A stretch of DNA of 64,000 nucleotides. Source: Planctomycetota bacterium (GTDB lineage: Bacteria; Planctomycetota; JAJSAM01; JAJVHW01). This document shows positions 1-14,868 of this stretch, one piece after another; position 1 is the stretch's first letter; every line of letters starts with the position of its first letter. Position numbers and translations under genes: made by a program. Location of the stretch: contig JAJRPF010000070.1 of assembly GCA_024280885.1 (NCBI GenBank), positions 1 to 64,000 on the forward strand. Reading direction: 5' to 3'. The notes under the pieces were generated by a model that was given only the letters and a program-made list of their open reading frames with translations, was not told where the DNA came from and did no database searches.

Positions 1-2724
<2,724 letters not shown>

Positions 2725-2947
2725 CACCCTCCCTCCGCATGTTGTGTCTACATAGGGCCTGGTCTTCGAACCTGGGTTTTATGAGACTCTGCAGATGCGG
2801 ATCGGTCGGTGTGACACTTGATTATGAGTCGTTCTATGGCTCTCGGAAATCGAATTCAGCGTACTTGAAGCTGGGTCAGCAGGATCGCGTCTCCATGTGA
2901 GACTCGGCCTTGCTCGGCTCTTAAGATCTGCCACTATTCAATTGAAA
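2725..2947. other. 23S-5S internal spacer, about 220 bp
   Basis: Spacer between 23S and 5S rRNA. It is longer than the roughly 100 bp typical of compact operons. I find no tRNA and no credible coding sequence in it; it presumably carries processing stems. Confidence 0.6.
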
Positions 2948-3064
2948 TTCCTGGTGGTCATAGCGTTCGGGCAACACCCGTTCCCATTCCGAACACGGCC
3001 GTTAAGCCGACCGCGCCGATGGTACTGTGGATTTTTCCACGGGAGAGTAGGTCGCCGCCGGGAT
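2948..3064 (+). rRNA. rrf: 5S ribosomal RNA
   Basis: Recognised by the 5S core CCCGTTCCCATTCCGAAC near 2978-2995 and the loop E/helix IV region ending GGGAGAGTAGGTCGCCGCC. The two ends pair to form helix I (TCCTGGTGG with CCGCCGGGA, allowing G-U pairs). The length of about 117 nt is normal. It follows the 23S gene on the same strand, and a strong hairpin lies directly behind it. Confidence 0.93.
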
Positions 3065-3068
3065 CCAA

Positions 3069-3109
3069 AATCAAAGGGCCCGTCCGTAAAGGACGGGCCC
3101 TACTTGATT
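3069..3109 (+). terminator. Hairpin behind 5S rRNA, probable rRNA terminator
   Basis: A perfect 10-bp GC-rich stem, GGGCCCGTCC (3076-3085) with GGACGGGCCC (3091-3100), has a 5-nt loop. AATCAA and TTGATT flank it and can extend the pairing. There is no clear T-run, so it may act as a processing or attenuating hairpin rather than a classical intrinsic terminator. Confidence 0.65.
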
Positions 3110-3603
3110 CCCGAACGTTCTACTCGGGTCCTTTCTCTTGTGCGGCCAGCTTCGCGATTCGTCTTGGATGACGAGTGTTGCACGACGAGTTGTTCTGCTC
3201 AATGCGGTGGCTTATCTCGTCGACTTGACTCGCCGAGCGATGCGGACATCCCCGGCGCGCGAGTCTCCGACGCGCGGGTCGGGGCGGCGCCACGTCGGGA
3301 TCGAGTCGGAGCGCTTGCCCCTTTTTCTGCGGCCATCATGTTCGTCGGCGATGTCGAGTCTTCCCGTACGGCAACTCGCGCGCATCAGTCTGAGTGGACG
3401 ATCGCGGGCGCATTGCCCCCGCATTTCATTCACGAGTTGCGGGTCCGCGAATGCGGCGGAACTGCATCCGCGGGTGCCTCCGCTTTGGGTTTCGGATCGG
3501 TGTTCGCTTTGAGGCGCTCGAGCGGCGGTGAAATAGCTTCGGGGAACGAAGCCGTTTTTCTCGCCGGATGCGCGCTCCGTTTCTATCCTCCTCGCCCTTC
3601 GGT
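3110..3603. other. Gene-free stretch between 5S hairpin and tRNA-Ile
   Basis: About 490 bp with no reading frame I trust and no recognised RNA. It probably contains the promoter of the tRNA pair, if that pair is not read through from the rRNA operon, but I cannot point to convincing -35/-10 boxes. Confidence 0.5.
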
Positions 3604-3680
3604 GGGCGGCTAGCTCAGCTGGTTAGAGCACGCGCCTGATAAGCGCGAGGTCGGTGGTTCGAGTCCACTGCCGCCCACCA
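3604..3680 (+). tRNA. tRNA-Ile (GAU)
   Basis: Full cloverleaf. Acceptor GGGCGGC (3604-3610) pairs with GCCGCCC (3670-3676). The anticodon loop CTGATAA reads GAU, the T-loop is TTCGAGT, and the CCA is encoded (3678-3680). It lies downstream of 5S and about 105 bp before tRNA-Ala. This Ile/Ala pair usually sits in the 16S-23S spacer. Confidence 0.96.
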
Positions 3681-3785
3681 TTCTCCCTTTTCGAGCGGTC
3701 GGGATTTGCCCGTTCCGGCGAGGTGGGCTCTCATGCGACGCCGTGCGCGTCGTCGAGGGCGTGCCGGGGAGCCGCGTGTTGCGGT

Positions 3786-3861
3786 GGGGGCGTAGCTCAG
3801 TTGGTAGAGCAACGGCTTTGCAAGTCGTAGGTCAGCGGTTCGAGACCGCTCGCCTCCACCA
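3786..3861 (+). tRNA. tRNA-Ala (UGC)
   Basis: Full cloverleaf. Acceptor GGGGGCG (3786-3792) pairs with CGCCTCC (3851-3857), which includes the G3-U70 wobble that identifies alanine tRNAs. The anticodon loop TTTGCAA reads UGC, and the CCA end is encoded. It forms the Ile-Ala pair normally found inside rRNA operons. nadB starts about 60 bp downstream. Confidence 0.96.
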
Positions 3862-3921
3862 GTTCACACAGTTCGCGCCTGATCTCGTGGCGCGAGAGCT
3901 CGTGGCGCTAGACTCGGCACG

Positions 3922-5637
3922 ATGGATCACTCTCGTTATCTCCAGACGTTCGACACGTCCCAGCTGCCACAGGTATTCGTGGACGTGCTGGTGGTGGGGA
4001 GTGGGATCGCGGGCCACTGCGCAGCTCTCAGTGCAGAGGCTGCGGGCGCGCGCGTCCTCGTCGTGACGAAAGACACTCCGCTTGAGAGCAACACGCTCTA
4101 CGCGCAGGGCGGCATCGCTGCTGCGGTCGGCATCTCCGATTCCGTCGATGCCCACGTGACGGACACGTTGCGCGCTGGCGACGGTCTCTGCGACGAGAGT
4201 GTCGTCCGCGCCATTGTCGGTGAGGCCGCCGAGGCGGTTCAGTATCTTGCAGATGCGGGGGTTGCGTTCGATCGGGACCCACAGTCCGGCTCACTGAGGC
4301 TCGGTCGCGAGGGAGGGCACTCGCAGCGCCGCGTCGCGCATTCCCACGGCGACGGCACGGGTCTAGAGTTCCAGCGCGTCCTCGGCGCGGTGGTCGCCGA
4401 GCGCCGCGACTTGCAGGTGGTGAGCGGATCGTTCGTCGTGGACCTTCTGACGGTCGAAGAGCGGTGCGTCGGGGCGATGGTGCTGGTGGCGGGGGAGGTT
4501 CGAGTCGTATGGGCCGGAGCCGTTGTTCTCGCGGCGGGCGGTGCGGGCAGGCTCTTCCGCGAGAGTACAAATCCTGCTGTCACCACCGGAGATGGCCTCG
4601 CCATGGCGTATCGGGCGGGGGCGGACCTGCGTGACATGGAGTTCATGCAGTTTCATCCGACCGTGCTCTACGTCCCGGGAGCGGGCCGCACGCTGCTCTC
4701 CGAGGCTGCCAGAGGCGAGGGGGCGCTGCTCCGGGACCTCCGCGGTCATCGGTTCCTCCCGGACTATGACGAGCGGGCCGAGCTCGCTCCACGAGACGTC
4801 GTCTCGCGAGCCATCGTGAGTCATCTGACGGAGTGGGGAGATGCGCACGTCTTGCTGGATCTCACCGCAATTGACCCTGCTCGGCTGGCGTTGTGCTTGC
4901 CGGGAGTCGTGGCGACGGGGCGCAAGATCGGCATCGACGTCACGCGGGAGCCGCTTCCGGTGCGCCCGGCCGCGCACTACACGATCGGGGGCGTGGTCTG
5001 CGATCTCAATGGTCGCACGACGTTGCCGGGGCTCCTTGCCGCCGGAGAGGTCTCGTCGAGCGGGTTGCACGGGGCCAATCGGCTGGCTTCGAATGCTCTA
5101 CTCGAGGGCGTCGTCGTGGGGCGTCGAGCGGGGACTGCGGCCGCCCGCGAGGCTGCGCTGCGTCCATCGACCCAGTACACGATCACGTCTACCGGACCGG
5201 GCCGCGCTCGCGACGATGTCGACAGCCTTGACCTCGTGCAGTCCATCGAGAGTCTTCTCTGGCGTGACGCCGGCGTGCGTCGCGACGGCGAGGGATTGGC
5301 GAACGCTGAGCGGCAACTCGCCGCCTGGGCGCCTCTCGTCCTGGGGCGAGCGATGCCTCATCCCGCCGGGATGGAGGCGCAGAACCTCTGCTTACTAGGC
5401 GGCTTGCTGCTGCGCGCTGCTTCCTTGCGCCGGGAGACTCGTGGCGTTCACTGGCGTAGGGATCATCCGGATCACGATGAGGCGCGCTTTCTGGGGCACT
5501 TTCACATGCGGACCGGAGAGGCGCCGCGCTTCATTCCGCTCGCATCGGCGGTCTCGTGTTCGCAGGCAGCCGTGGCTTCGCAGGGAGTCGCAACCGGGCG
5601 CGAGAGCGCACCCGGCAGCGGGGGGAGCGGAGTATGA
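3922..5637 (+). CDS. nadB: L-aspartate oxidase
   Basis: Flavoenzyme oxidising L-aspartate to iminoaspartate, the first step of de novo NAD synthesis. It acts in the cytosol with quinolinate synthase NadA, which is not in this window. The 571 residues begin with the FAD-binding dinucleotide motif VVGSGIAGHCAA (about residues 17-28), followed by the family block NTLYAQGGIAAA, the HSHGDGTG segment and the active-site stretch EFMQFHPTV. The GEVSSSGLHGANRLASNALLEG block binds the flavin near residue 375-395. The length is slightly over the usual 530 or so. The ATG start fits the family N-terminus. The stop overlaps the hflX start (ATGA), so the two genes are translationally coupled. Confidence 0.93.
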   Translation: MDHSRYLQTFDTSQLPQVFVDVLVVGSGIAGHCAALSAEAAGARVLVVTKDTPLESNTLYAQGGIAAAVGISDSVDAHVTDTLRAGDGLCDESVVRAIVGEAAEAVQYLADAGVAFDRDPQSGSLRLGREGGHSQRRVAHSHGDGTGLEFQRVLGAVVAERRDLQVVSGSFVVDLLTVEERCVGAMVLVAGEVRVVWAGAVVLAAGGAGRLFRESTNPAVTTGDGLAMAYRAGADLRDMEFMQFHPTVLYVPGAGRTLLSEAARGEGALLRDLRGHRFLPDYDERAELAPRDVVSRAIVSHLTEWGDAHVLLDLTAIDPARLALCLPGVVATGRKIGIDVTREPLPVRPAAHYTIGGVVCDLNGRTTLPGLLAAGEVSSSGLHGANRLASNALLEGVVVGRRAGTAAAREAALRPSTQYTITSTGPGRARDDVDSLDLVQSIESLLWRDAGVRRDGEGLANAERQLAAWAPLVLGRAMPHPAGMEAQNLCLLGGLLLRAASLRRETRGVHWRRDHPDHDEARFLGHFHMRTGEAPRFIPLASAVSCSQAAVASQGVATGRESAPGSGGSGV

Positions 5638-6989
5638 GCGGGGCGGAACGTAAGCGTGGCGCGGAAGCGCTCGATGAGCAGGAACAGCGCGTCGTGCTGG
5701 TCGGCCTGCGACTACACAAGGATCCCGAACCCGTCGAGGAGCCCCTCGCGGAGCTTGCACGCCTCGCGCACACCGCCGGAGGCGCAGTGGTGGGGCGCGC
5801 CGTGCAGCGGCGGCACAAACGCGACCCCAAGTACTTCATCGGGAAGGGCAAGGCGGAGGAGGTGGCCCTCCTCGCGAGAGCGGAAGACGCGCAACTGGTC
5901 CTCTTCGACAACGATCTGAGCCCTGCACAGGAGCGCAACCTCGAGGAACTCATCGGCTGTTCGGTGGTGGATCGGAGCCGGCTGATCCTCGACATCTTCG
6001 CGCAGCGGGCGCGGTCGCGGGAGTCTCGCCTGCAGGTCGAACTCGCGCAACTCAGGTACACGCGATCGCGGCTGAAGCGGATGTGGACGCACCTCGAACG
6101 GCTCGAGGGTGCGATTGGCACACGCGGACCGGGAGAGAAGCAAATCGAGGAGGATCGGCGTCTCGTGGATCGCCGTATCCAGCAGCTCAGCAACGCGCTC
6201 GAACTCGAAGGGCGCCGCCGCACGACGCGCTCCAGTTCGCGGAGTGAGTTCTTCAAGGTGTCGCTGGTCGGCTACACCAACGCTGGCAAGAGCACGCTCT
6301 TGCGGGCGCTCACCGGCCAAGCCGCCTTCGTGGAGGACAAACTCTTCGCGACGCTCGATACGCAGACGCGCGCCTGGGAGCTACCTGGCAACCAGCGTGT
6401 GTTCCTGTCCGACACCGTGGGCTTCATCCGCGATCTCCCACACCATCTCGTCGCGTCGTTTCGCTCCACGCTCTCCGAGGCTGCCGACGCCGATCTGCTC
6501 CTGCACGTCGTGGACGCGTCGAATCAGGATGCTGCCGGCCACATTCGCGTCGTCGAGAAGGTGCTCGACGAGATTGGCGCGACCGCGCCGCGCCTCCTCG
6601 TCTTCAACAAGGTGGACGCAATCGACAATCGCATGCAGGTCGCCGCCCTGCTCGGCGCACACCCGCGGGCGATCGAGGCTTCGGCGCACGACGGCACCGG
6701 TGTCGAGGCGTTGGCTGCGAGTGTGTCGGCGACGGTCCAGGAAGCGTTCGTTGAGCTCGCTCTTCGCGTCCCGGCGGGTGCCGGGCGGCTGCTCGCGCTG
6801 ATCGCCGAGCACGGCAACGTGCTCGAGCGTTCCTACGATGGCGACGAAGTCATCGTGCGCGCGCGCATCTCACGCCGCGACAACCTGCGGGTGGAGAAGG
6901 AAATGCGGCGCATGGGGCTCGTCGCGGCCCAGCCAGAAACCCCGGCGGCGGAGCCGCCGGGACCGACGTCACTCGACGGGGAAGAGTAG
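5634..6989 (+). CDS. hflX: Ribosome-associated GTPase HflX
   Basis: GTPase of the Obg-HflX group that splits stalled or vacant 70S ribosomes under stress. The start was chosen at the ATG overlapping the nadB stop, preceded by GGGGGGAGCGG; it gives 451 residues. The N-terminal domain carries the HflX signature GKGKAEEV and DNDLSPAQ near residue 75-110. The glycine-rich linker GTRGPGEKQIEEDRR follows near 163. The G-domain has G1 GYTNAGKST, G3 DTVGFIRDLPH and G4 NKVD. It is co-transcribed with nadB. The C-terminal 20 residues are proline-rich, and their codons form a 9-bp hairpin (6941-6961). The end overlaps the convergent LysM gene by about 21 bp. Confidence 0.95.
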   Translation: MSGAERKRGAEALDEQEQRVVLVGLRLHKDPEPVEEPLAELARLAHTAGGAVVGRAVQRRHKRDPKYFIGKGKAEEVALLARAEDAQLVLFDNDLSPAQERNLEELIGCSVVDRSRLILDIFAQRARSRESRLQVELAQLRYTRSRLKRMWTHLERLEGAIGTRGPGEKQIEEDRRLVDRRIQQLSNALELEGRRRTTRSSSRSEFFKVSLVGYTNAGKSTLLRALTGQAAFVEDKLFATLDTQTRAWELPGNQRVFLSDTVGFIRDLPHHLVASFRSTLSEAADADLLLHVVDASNQDAAGHIRVVEKVLDEIGATAPRLLVFNKVDAIDNRMQVAALLGAHPRAIEASAHDGTGVEALAASVSATVQEAFVELALRVPAGAGRLLALIAEHGNVLERSYDGDEVIVRARISRRDNLRVEKEMRRMGLVAAQPETPAAEPPGPTSLDGEE

Positions 6990-7460
6990 TCGCGCGCCTT
7001 CGCGGATGGTGTTCGGATCGTCGAGTCCGTTCAACCGCACGACCTCATCGAGCCGAGCCGTCGTGCCGAGTTCACGCTGCACGATCTGCCCCAGCGTCTC
7101 GCCCCCACGTACCACCACGATGCGCGTTGCCGGAGGCGTGCCGTATGACGCCGGTGACAGATCCCCCGGGGTGACGTCGGGAGCGACGATCGCCGGCGTC
7201 TCGGGCACGTTGGCGGCCTCTGGTGCCTCGATCTCGATGGAGCCCTCGGTCGATGTGGGGTCGGATGGGCGCTCCGGCCCGCCGATCCGGACCCTGAGGA
7301 TATCCCGTGGCGCGCTCGTGCCATCGGTCGCGCTTGCCGCTCCGTTGCCGGGATCACCGCGGCGCGCCAGAAACGCACCGAATCCCACGAGGCCGAGCGC
7401 CATCGCGCCGATGAACGCCCAACGATCGAAAGAGGTGACGTGTCGTCCGTCGGAACTCAC
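6969..7460 (-). CDS. Single-pass membrane protein with C-terminal LysM domain
   Basis: 163 residues. The GTG start at 7460 is preceded by a strong GGGAGGAAG ribosome-binding site. A short cytoplasmic tail leads to a membrane helix (residues about 13-31, WAFIGAMALGLVGFGAFLA), then a low-complexity acidic/proline linker (about 35-110). A C-terminal LysM module (about 112-163) carries VVRGGETLGQIVQRELG and the closing IREGARLLFPVE. LysM modules bind N-acetylglucosamine polymers such as peptidoglycan, so a wall-associated role is inferred. It converges with hflX, with the stops overlapping, and is followed on its own side by a 190-bp gap. Confidence 0.75.
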   Translation of the reverse strand: MSSDGRHVTSFDRWAFIGAMALGLVGFGAFLARRGDPGNGAASATDGTSAPRDILRVRIGGPERPSDPTSTEGSIEIEAPEAANVPETPAIVAPDVTPGDLSPASYGTPPATRIVVVRGGETLGQIVQRELGTTARLDEVVRLNGLDDPNTIREGARLLFPVE

Positions 7461-7653
7461 TCTACGCTTCCTCCCGTGCGCCGTGCGTGCGGCGCAGGGC
7501 CTAAGCCTACCAGAACGATGCCGGACGTGGTCGAGACGGGTGCTCGGCTTCGGTCGCCCGGAACGTCCGCCTCGAATGCCAATCAGCGTTTGCCGATCAG
7601 CATTTTGGGTGGGTCAGCCTTCCGGGTGGAGTGTCCCCGACAGACGTCCTTGA

Positions 7654-10584
<2,931 letters not shown>

Positions 10585-10652
10585 CGTGGCCCGTGGGCTC
10601 CCGTGGTTTCCCGTCCGTGCGGCACAAGCGTTGCGCTCGCACGGAGAGGGGG

Positions 10653-10982
10653 CTAGCTGGCGTCGCTCCCGTCGCCAGTCAGAACGTCCTCGATTGCGGT
10701 CTTCTGGAAGGGGACGAGCACCTTGCCGTCAGTGTCGATGCGAATGACGACGACGTCGTCCTTCACCCGCGACACGACGCCATAGATACCGGCGCGTGTA
10801 AGCACCTTGTCACCCTTCTTGATTGCCTCGAGCTTGGCGGTCCGTTCCTTCTCCTGCTTACGCTGCGGCTTGAGCACCAGCAGCCACCAGATCAGCACCA
10901 TGCCGACGACGAGGAAGATCGGGTTCTGGAGGAACCACGGCGCTTCCTGGGCAGGGTCAGTCTGAGCGAGCAGTCGGATCAT
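10653..10982 (-). CDS. yajC: Preprotein translocase accessory subunit YajC
   Basis: Small inner-membrane protein of the SecDF-YajC complex. The ATG at 10982 was chosen because GAGGA lies just upstream and because 109 residues match the family length; an upstream in-frame extension looks spurious. One membrane helix (about residues 18-38, FLVVGMVLIWWLLVLKPQRK) is followed by the family core KKGDKVLTRAGIYGVVSRV. It leads the yajC-secDF operon. The divergent mnmA start lies about 180 bp away, so the promoters of both units should be in between. Confidence 0.93.
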   Translation of the reverse strand: MIRLLAQTDPAQEAPWFLQNPIFLVVGMVLIWWLLVLKPQRKQEKERTAKLEAIKKGDKVLTRAGIYGVVSRVKDDVVVIRIDTDGKVLVPFQKTAIEDVLTGDGSDAS

Positions 10983-11160
10983 ACGGTCCTCGAAGGAGCC
11001 CGACCTTTCGGCCAAGCGGGTGGGTCCAGACGCCAAACCCCGTAGGGTATGGACGTCGTGGCCTCGCCCAAGCAAATCCTCCACCCTCCGAGACGCGATT
11101 CAGCGCGCCGCCTGCGTGAGTTTCCGTGCTGCTGCGACGAGGATGAGTAGAAGTGTCGCC

Positions 11161-12273
11161 ATGCACGTGATCGCGGCGATGAGCGGGGGGGTGGACAGCG
11201 CGGTGGCCGCGGCGCTTCTGTTGGATGCCGGTCATCAGGTCACGGGCGTCTTCATGCGTAACGGCACGCACGCCGGGCCGCGCGCCGCCAAGGGCAAGCA
11301 GGGCTGCTGCAGCGTGGACGATGCACAGGACGCCGCCCGCGTCGCTGACCTGCTCGATGTGCCGTTCTACGCACTCGATTTCGAAGCCGAATTCGACACG
11401 ATCGTCGCCGATTTCGCGGACGAGTACGCTCGCGGCCGGACTCCCAATCCCTGTATCCAGTGCAACCGAGACCTCAAATTCGGCCGCCTGATGCGCTTCG
11501 CCGATGCGATCGGAGCGGATGCTGTGGCCACCGGCCACTACGCCCGCTGCGCGCCAGAGATGCGCCCCGATGCCGACGGGCTGGCGCCGCGTCACACGCT
11601 GCGGATACCAACTGACGAGAAGAAGGACCAGACGTACGTTCTCTTCCCGCTCTCTCAAGAGACGCTCGCACGCACGCTCTTTCCCCTCGGAGAGTTGCGA
11701 AAAGCCGAGGTGCGCGCCATCGCCGGCGCACGCGGACTGCCCGTGCACGAGAAGCCCGAGAGCATGGAGATCTGCTTCGTGCCCGATGGCGACTATCGAG
11801 CCATCGTCGCGCAGCGTCGCCCAGACGCGTTGCAGGCAGGGCCCGTCGTCGTCGCGGAGTCGAGAGCTGTCGTCGGTGAGCACGCCGGCATCGGCGCCGT
11901 CACGATGGGGCAGCGGCGTGGGCTCGGGATCGCATCGGGCACGCCGCTCTACGTGACCGGCGTGGATCTCGAGACCAATACGGTGCTCGTCGGCGAGCGC
12001 GCGGAGCTCTTGCGGCGGGTGGTCGAGGTCGATGGTTGGAACGCGGTCTCCGTGCTCGCGCCGGAGGTAGGCGGCACGCTGCGGGGCCACGCGCGCGTGC
12101 GCCGGACGCACGTGCCACAAGCGGCAGTCGCCATCGGCGGAGCACGCCCCGGCGAAGTTGCTCTCCACTTCGACGAACCGGTGGCCGCCCCGGCGCCCGG
12201 ACAGGCGCTCGTGCTCTACGACGATGACGGGCGCGTTCTCGGTGGCGGCTGGATCCGCGCATCCCACGCCTGA
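11161..12273 (+). CDS. mnmA: tRNA 2-thiouridylase MnmA
   Basis: ATP-dependent enzyme that puts sulfur on U34 of tRNA-Glu, -Gln and -Lys. 370 residues from the ATG giving MHVIAAMSGGVDS. The PP-loop SGGVDS is at residues about 8-13. The first catalytic cysteine is in NPCIQCNRDLKFG, and the second in MEICFVPDGDY. GHYAR and the MGQRRGLGIA segment are typical. An in-frame ATG at 11143 is an alternative start six residues earlier with GACGAGG directly before it. Monocistronic: yajC diverges upstream and a strong hairpin follows downstream. Confidence 0.95.
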   Translation: MHVIAAMSGGVDSAVAAALLLDAGHQVTGVFMRNGTHAGPRAAKGKQGCCSVDDAQDAARVADLLDVPFYALDFEAEFDTIVADFADEYARGRTPNPCIQCNRDLKFGRLMRFADAIGADAVATGHYARCAPEMRPDADGLAPRHTLRIPTDEKKDQTYVLFPLSQETLARTLFPLGELRKAEVRAIAGARGLPVHEKPESMEICFVPDGDYRAIVAQRRPDALQAGPVVVAESRAVVGEHAGIGAVTMGQRRGLGIASGTPLYVTGVDLETNTVLVGERAELLRRVVEVDGWNAVSVLAPEVGGTLRGHARVRRTHVPQAAVAIGGARPGEVALHFDEPVAAPAPGQALVLYDDDGRVLGGGWIRASHA

Positions 12274-12338
12274 AGGCGCGACGATGGATGGCCTGATGCG
12301 GTCGCTGGCCTGACGCGACCGACGGGCGCGGAATCGAA

Positions 12339-12373
12339 ATGGGCCGTCGCGTGCGTAACACGCGACGGCCCAT
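12339..12373. terminator. Bidirectional hairpin between mnmA and HU
   Basis: A perfect 15-bp stem: ATGGGCCGTCGCGTG with CACGCGACGGCCCAT, loop CGTAA. It sits between the convergent genes mnmA and hup and, being symmetrical, could end transcription from both sides. T-tracts are weak. Confidence 0.7.
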
Positions 12374-12487
12374 GATCGTTCGTGAACGTCTTCAGTCGCT
12401 AGCGGTATTCGCTACCACCCGGAGTGGACCCCGGATTACAGCGACGCCGATTCAAAGCGACTGGGCGCTACGAACGAGATCTCTGAA

Positions 12488-12796
12488 CTAGAGAGATTCC
12501 TTGAGCGGCTTGCCCGGGCGAAAGCCGACGGACTTCGAGGCCTTGATCTTGATTTGCTCGCCCGTCTGCGGGTTGCGGCCCTTGCGGGCCTTGCGGCGCT
12601 TCACCTCGAACGAGCCGAAGCCGACTAGCGACACCTTCTTCTGCTTCTTCAGACCCTTCTGGATCCCGCCGAGGACGGCCGCGATCGCGCGGTCTGCGCC
12701 GGCTTTGCTCTCGCCGAGTTCCTTCGCAACCAACTCGGTGAGCTGGGCGCGGTTCATGGGCTTCTTCGGTGCCGGTGCGGCTTTCTTCGCTGCCAT
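12488..12796 (-). CDS. hup: HU-family nucleoid DNA-binding protein
   Basis: Histone-like protein that bends and compacts DNA. 102 residues from the ATG at 12796, which has GGGAG about 10 nt upstream. A basic tail (MAAKKAAPAPKKP) precedes the standard fold: NRAQLTELVAKELGESKAGA helices, the VSLVGFGSFEVKRRKARKGRNPQTGE beta arm (GRNPQTGE is diagnostic), and a C-terminal FRPGKPLKESL. The N-terminal lysine/proline extension of about 12 residues is beyond the usual 90-residue HU; similar tails occur in several phyla. Monocistronic, ending at the shared hairpin with mnmA. Confidence 0.93.
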   Translation of the reverse strand: MAAKKAAPAPKKPMNRAQLTELVAKELGESKAGADRAIAAVLGGIQKGLKKQKKVSLVGFGSFEVKRRKARKGRNPQTGEQIKIKASKSVGFRPGKPLKESL

Positions 12797-12999
12797 TTGC
12801 TTTCGTCTCCCGGGACGTTCGTCCCCGTACAAAAGAGGTGGACGCGACCTCCTGTGGTCGCTCGCGAATGACTGTAGAAGTGTGACGAGTTGCGTCAAGA
12901 GAAGAAGGCTGAAACCCTTGTGATTCCTCGATTTCAGCGCGATTCGCTCGTAACTGCAGTCACGCGTCGCGGACGAACCACCACGGAGTTCCTACGTTA

Positions 13000-14862
13000 A
13001 TGGAGACGATGACGATCACGCGCGCCCACGTCTCGACGCCCATCGCGTTGCGCGTGGTGGCGATCTTGCTCGCGGTCGCCGCGGCGTGGGGTCCGCGCGT
13101 CGGGGGCGCGGACGATGTCCTACGCGTCGTGCTTCTCGACGTTTCCCCCAGTGTTGCGCCAACCAGTGTTGCGCCAACGCGTGTGACGCCAACGCGTGTG
13201 ACGCCATCCGGTGTCACGGCGCCGACGGAGAGTATCCCGGCGCTCATCGCGCGGCGGACCGACGGCGCCGCTGTCCATCTCATCGCGTTCGCGGGCGACG
13301 CGACGCTGCTGACGAACGCCGGGGGCGCATCGGTTCCGCGCGCGGTCGATGCGGAGCTGATTGCAGCCGCACGTCGCGCAGGCGTGGCGCAACACGCGTC
13401 CGATCTGGCCGCCGGCCTGCGACTCGCGGCGACACTCCCGCGGGAGGGGCGGGAACTGGAGATTCTCGTCGTATCGGACGGCCGCTTCACCGGCGCTCCC
13501 CACGATCGGACTGCGGCAGCGCTTGCTCTTCGTCAGGGGGGCGGTGCGGTGATCGAGTTGGGCGAGGTGGCGACGCGCGTTCTTGCGCCGCGCGTCGCGT
13601 CGCTGACCGGGCCTGGCCGAGTCCGCCGCGATCAGGTGTTCTCGATCGTTGCGGAAGGCGATTCCGGGCCTGCGGGCGGACGCCTGCAACTCTTGCACAG
13701 TGGGCATGTCGTTCACGCTCGCTCACTGCCGCCCGGACCGTTTCGCGTCCGTTTTCCCATGCGTTTCGGGGACGACGACGCTAGAGAGCGGCGAGCCTCG
13801 TACCGCGTTCGCTTTAAAGGACAGGCCGAGCGTCCCACTCCCCGATCAAACGTCCTGATGGATGACCCGCAGAGTGCGCTCGTCATCGTCCCGAATACCG
13901 CGGGCGCCCCCGGAGCGAGTGTCTGGGAGGCTGCGCTGGGCTCCGCAGTGACGCTCGTCGATGGGCGCGAGACCGACTGGGAGCGACTGCTCGCCACGCA
14001 CGATCTCGTGGTCGTCGCTGGCGCGGCACCGCCGCCGCGTGTTCGCTCCACCCTCTCGGAGTGGACTTCCGGAGGCGGCGGCGCGCTGCTTGTGGGCGAC
14101 GTGCGCTTCGACGCGCTCTCCCCGTTGCGCAGCGTTCCTCCAGATGATCCAGGGGTCTTTCTCTACGTCGCGGTGGACGGTAGCGGTTCGATGGGGGAGC
14201 CATGGTCCGGGTCCGACGGACGCTCGCGCGACGTGGTCGTCCGAACGGCGCTGCGTGAGCTCGTCGCGGACGTGGCTGGCGACACGACGGTCGCCCTGCG
14301 ACGTTTCAACGATCGTCTGCTCCCCGACGGCGTGCGACCGTGGCTGGGACGACCGGGAGGCGGCGATCGCGAGGAGTTCGGCCGCGCGCTCGAGCGGCTC
14401 CCGCCCCCCGCGGGCGGCACGTTGCTCGAACCGGTTCTCGTCGAAGCCGCGACTCTTGCGGTCGGGCGCCCCGAGCGCGCTCGACGCGTGCTGGTGTTCA
14501 CCGACGGGCGCGTTGGCGACGATCCTGCGGTGGTTGTTGCGGCGGTCCGGCGACTGCGGGATCTCGACTGTGGCCTGACACTTGTCGTCGACGACGAGCG
14601 GGGGCGTGCGTCACTCGCCGGCGTGCTCGCCGAGACTGGCGCTGACGTGGTTCTTGTCACCGATGCGGCGCGCCTCGGAACTGCGCTCCGACGAGCCGCC
14701 GAGCGTGCGCGCCCATCTGTGTCGGTCCTCCACGATGTGGCGCTGCGGGCGGGCGCCGGCGTGGGGGAGGTGCCGCAGCTGGAGTTCCCGCCCATGGCGG
14801 CCGGCGTCCTCCGGCGTTGGCCGGCTGCCGATGCTGCGGTGATCGTGGAGACGGCGTCGTAG
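13000..14862 (+). pseudogene. GATase-like/VWA surface protein, N-terminal part, cut by an in-frame TAG
   Basis: 620 codons up to a TAG at 14860-14862. The same frame stays open and conserved beyond it (next entry), so this is the front part of an 813-codon protein. A signal or membrane segment (about residues 13-33) is followed by a first VWA-like strand LLDVSPSV, then a 15-bp tandem repeat. A middle domain resembles glutamine-amidotransferase folds (DLVVVAGAAPPPRVRSTL, WTSGGGGALLVGDVRF). A full VWA domain follows, with the metal site VAVDGSGSMGEP near residue 390 and VLVFTDGRVGDD near 500. These features define the YegL-like GATase/VWA family, usually one polypeptide. Function unknown, presumably ligand binding at the envelope. 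It may be a nonsense mutant, a readthrough product or a split gene with restart. Confidence 0.7.
13150..13224 (+). repeat. 15-bp in-frame tandem repeat, five units
   Basis: Units AGTGTTGCGCCAACC, AGTGTTGCGCCAACG, CGTGTGACGCCAACG, CGTGTGACGCCATCC and a diverged fifth copy. They encode SVAPT/RVTPT-type pentapeptides right behind the first VWA-like strand of the VWA protein. Confidence 0.85.
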
Positions 14863-14868
14863 GAACCG

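Noticed and set aside
2897-3613. 238-codon frame running across the 5S rRNA
   Set aside because: Overlaps 5S rRNA and the tRNA-Ile start; no domain.
6931-6961. GCCAGAAACCC plus hairpin at the hflX 3' end, resembling the ends of the 197-bp element
   Set aside because: Only about 11 bases match, and GCCAGAAAC also occurs by chance near 7366. The rest of the element is missing, so I treat it as coincidence.
10957-12267. 436-codon minus-strand frame opposite mnmA and part of yajC
   Set aside because: Antisense of a conserved gene with no recognisable domain.
14860-14862. Pyrrolysine or genome-wide UAG recoding
   Set aside because: TAG ends several other genes here (hflX, purC, glyS, the zinc-ribbon protein), and no PylS/PylT-like gene is visible.
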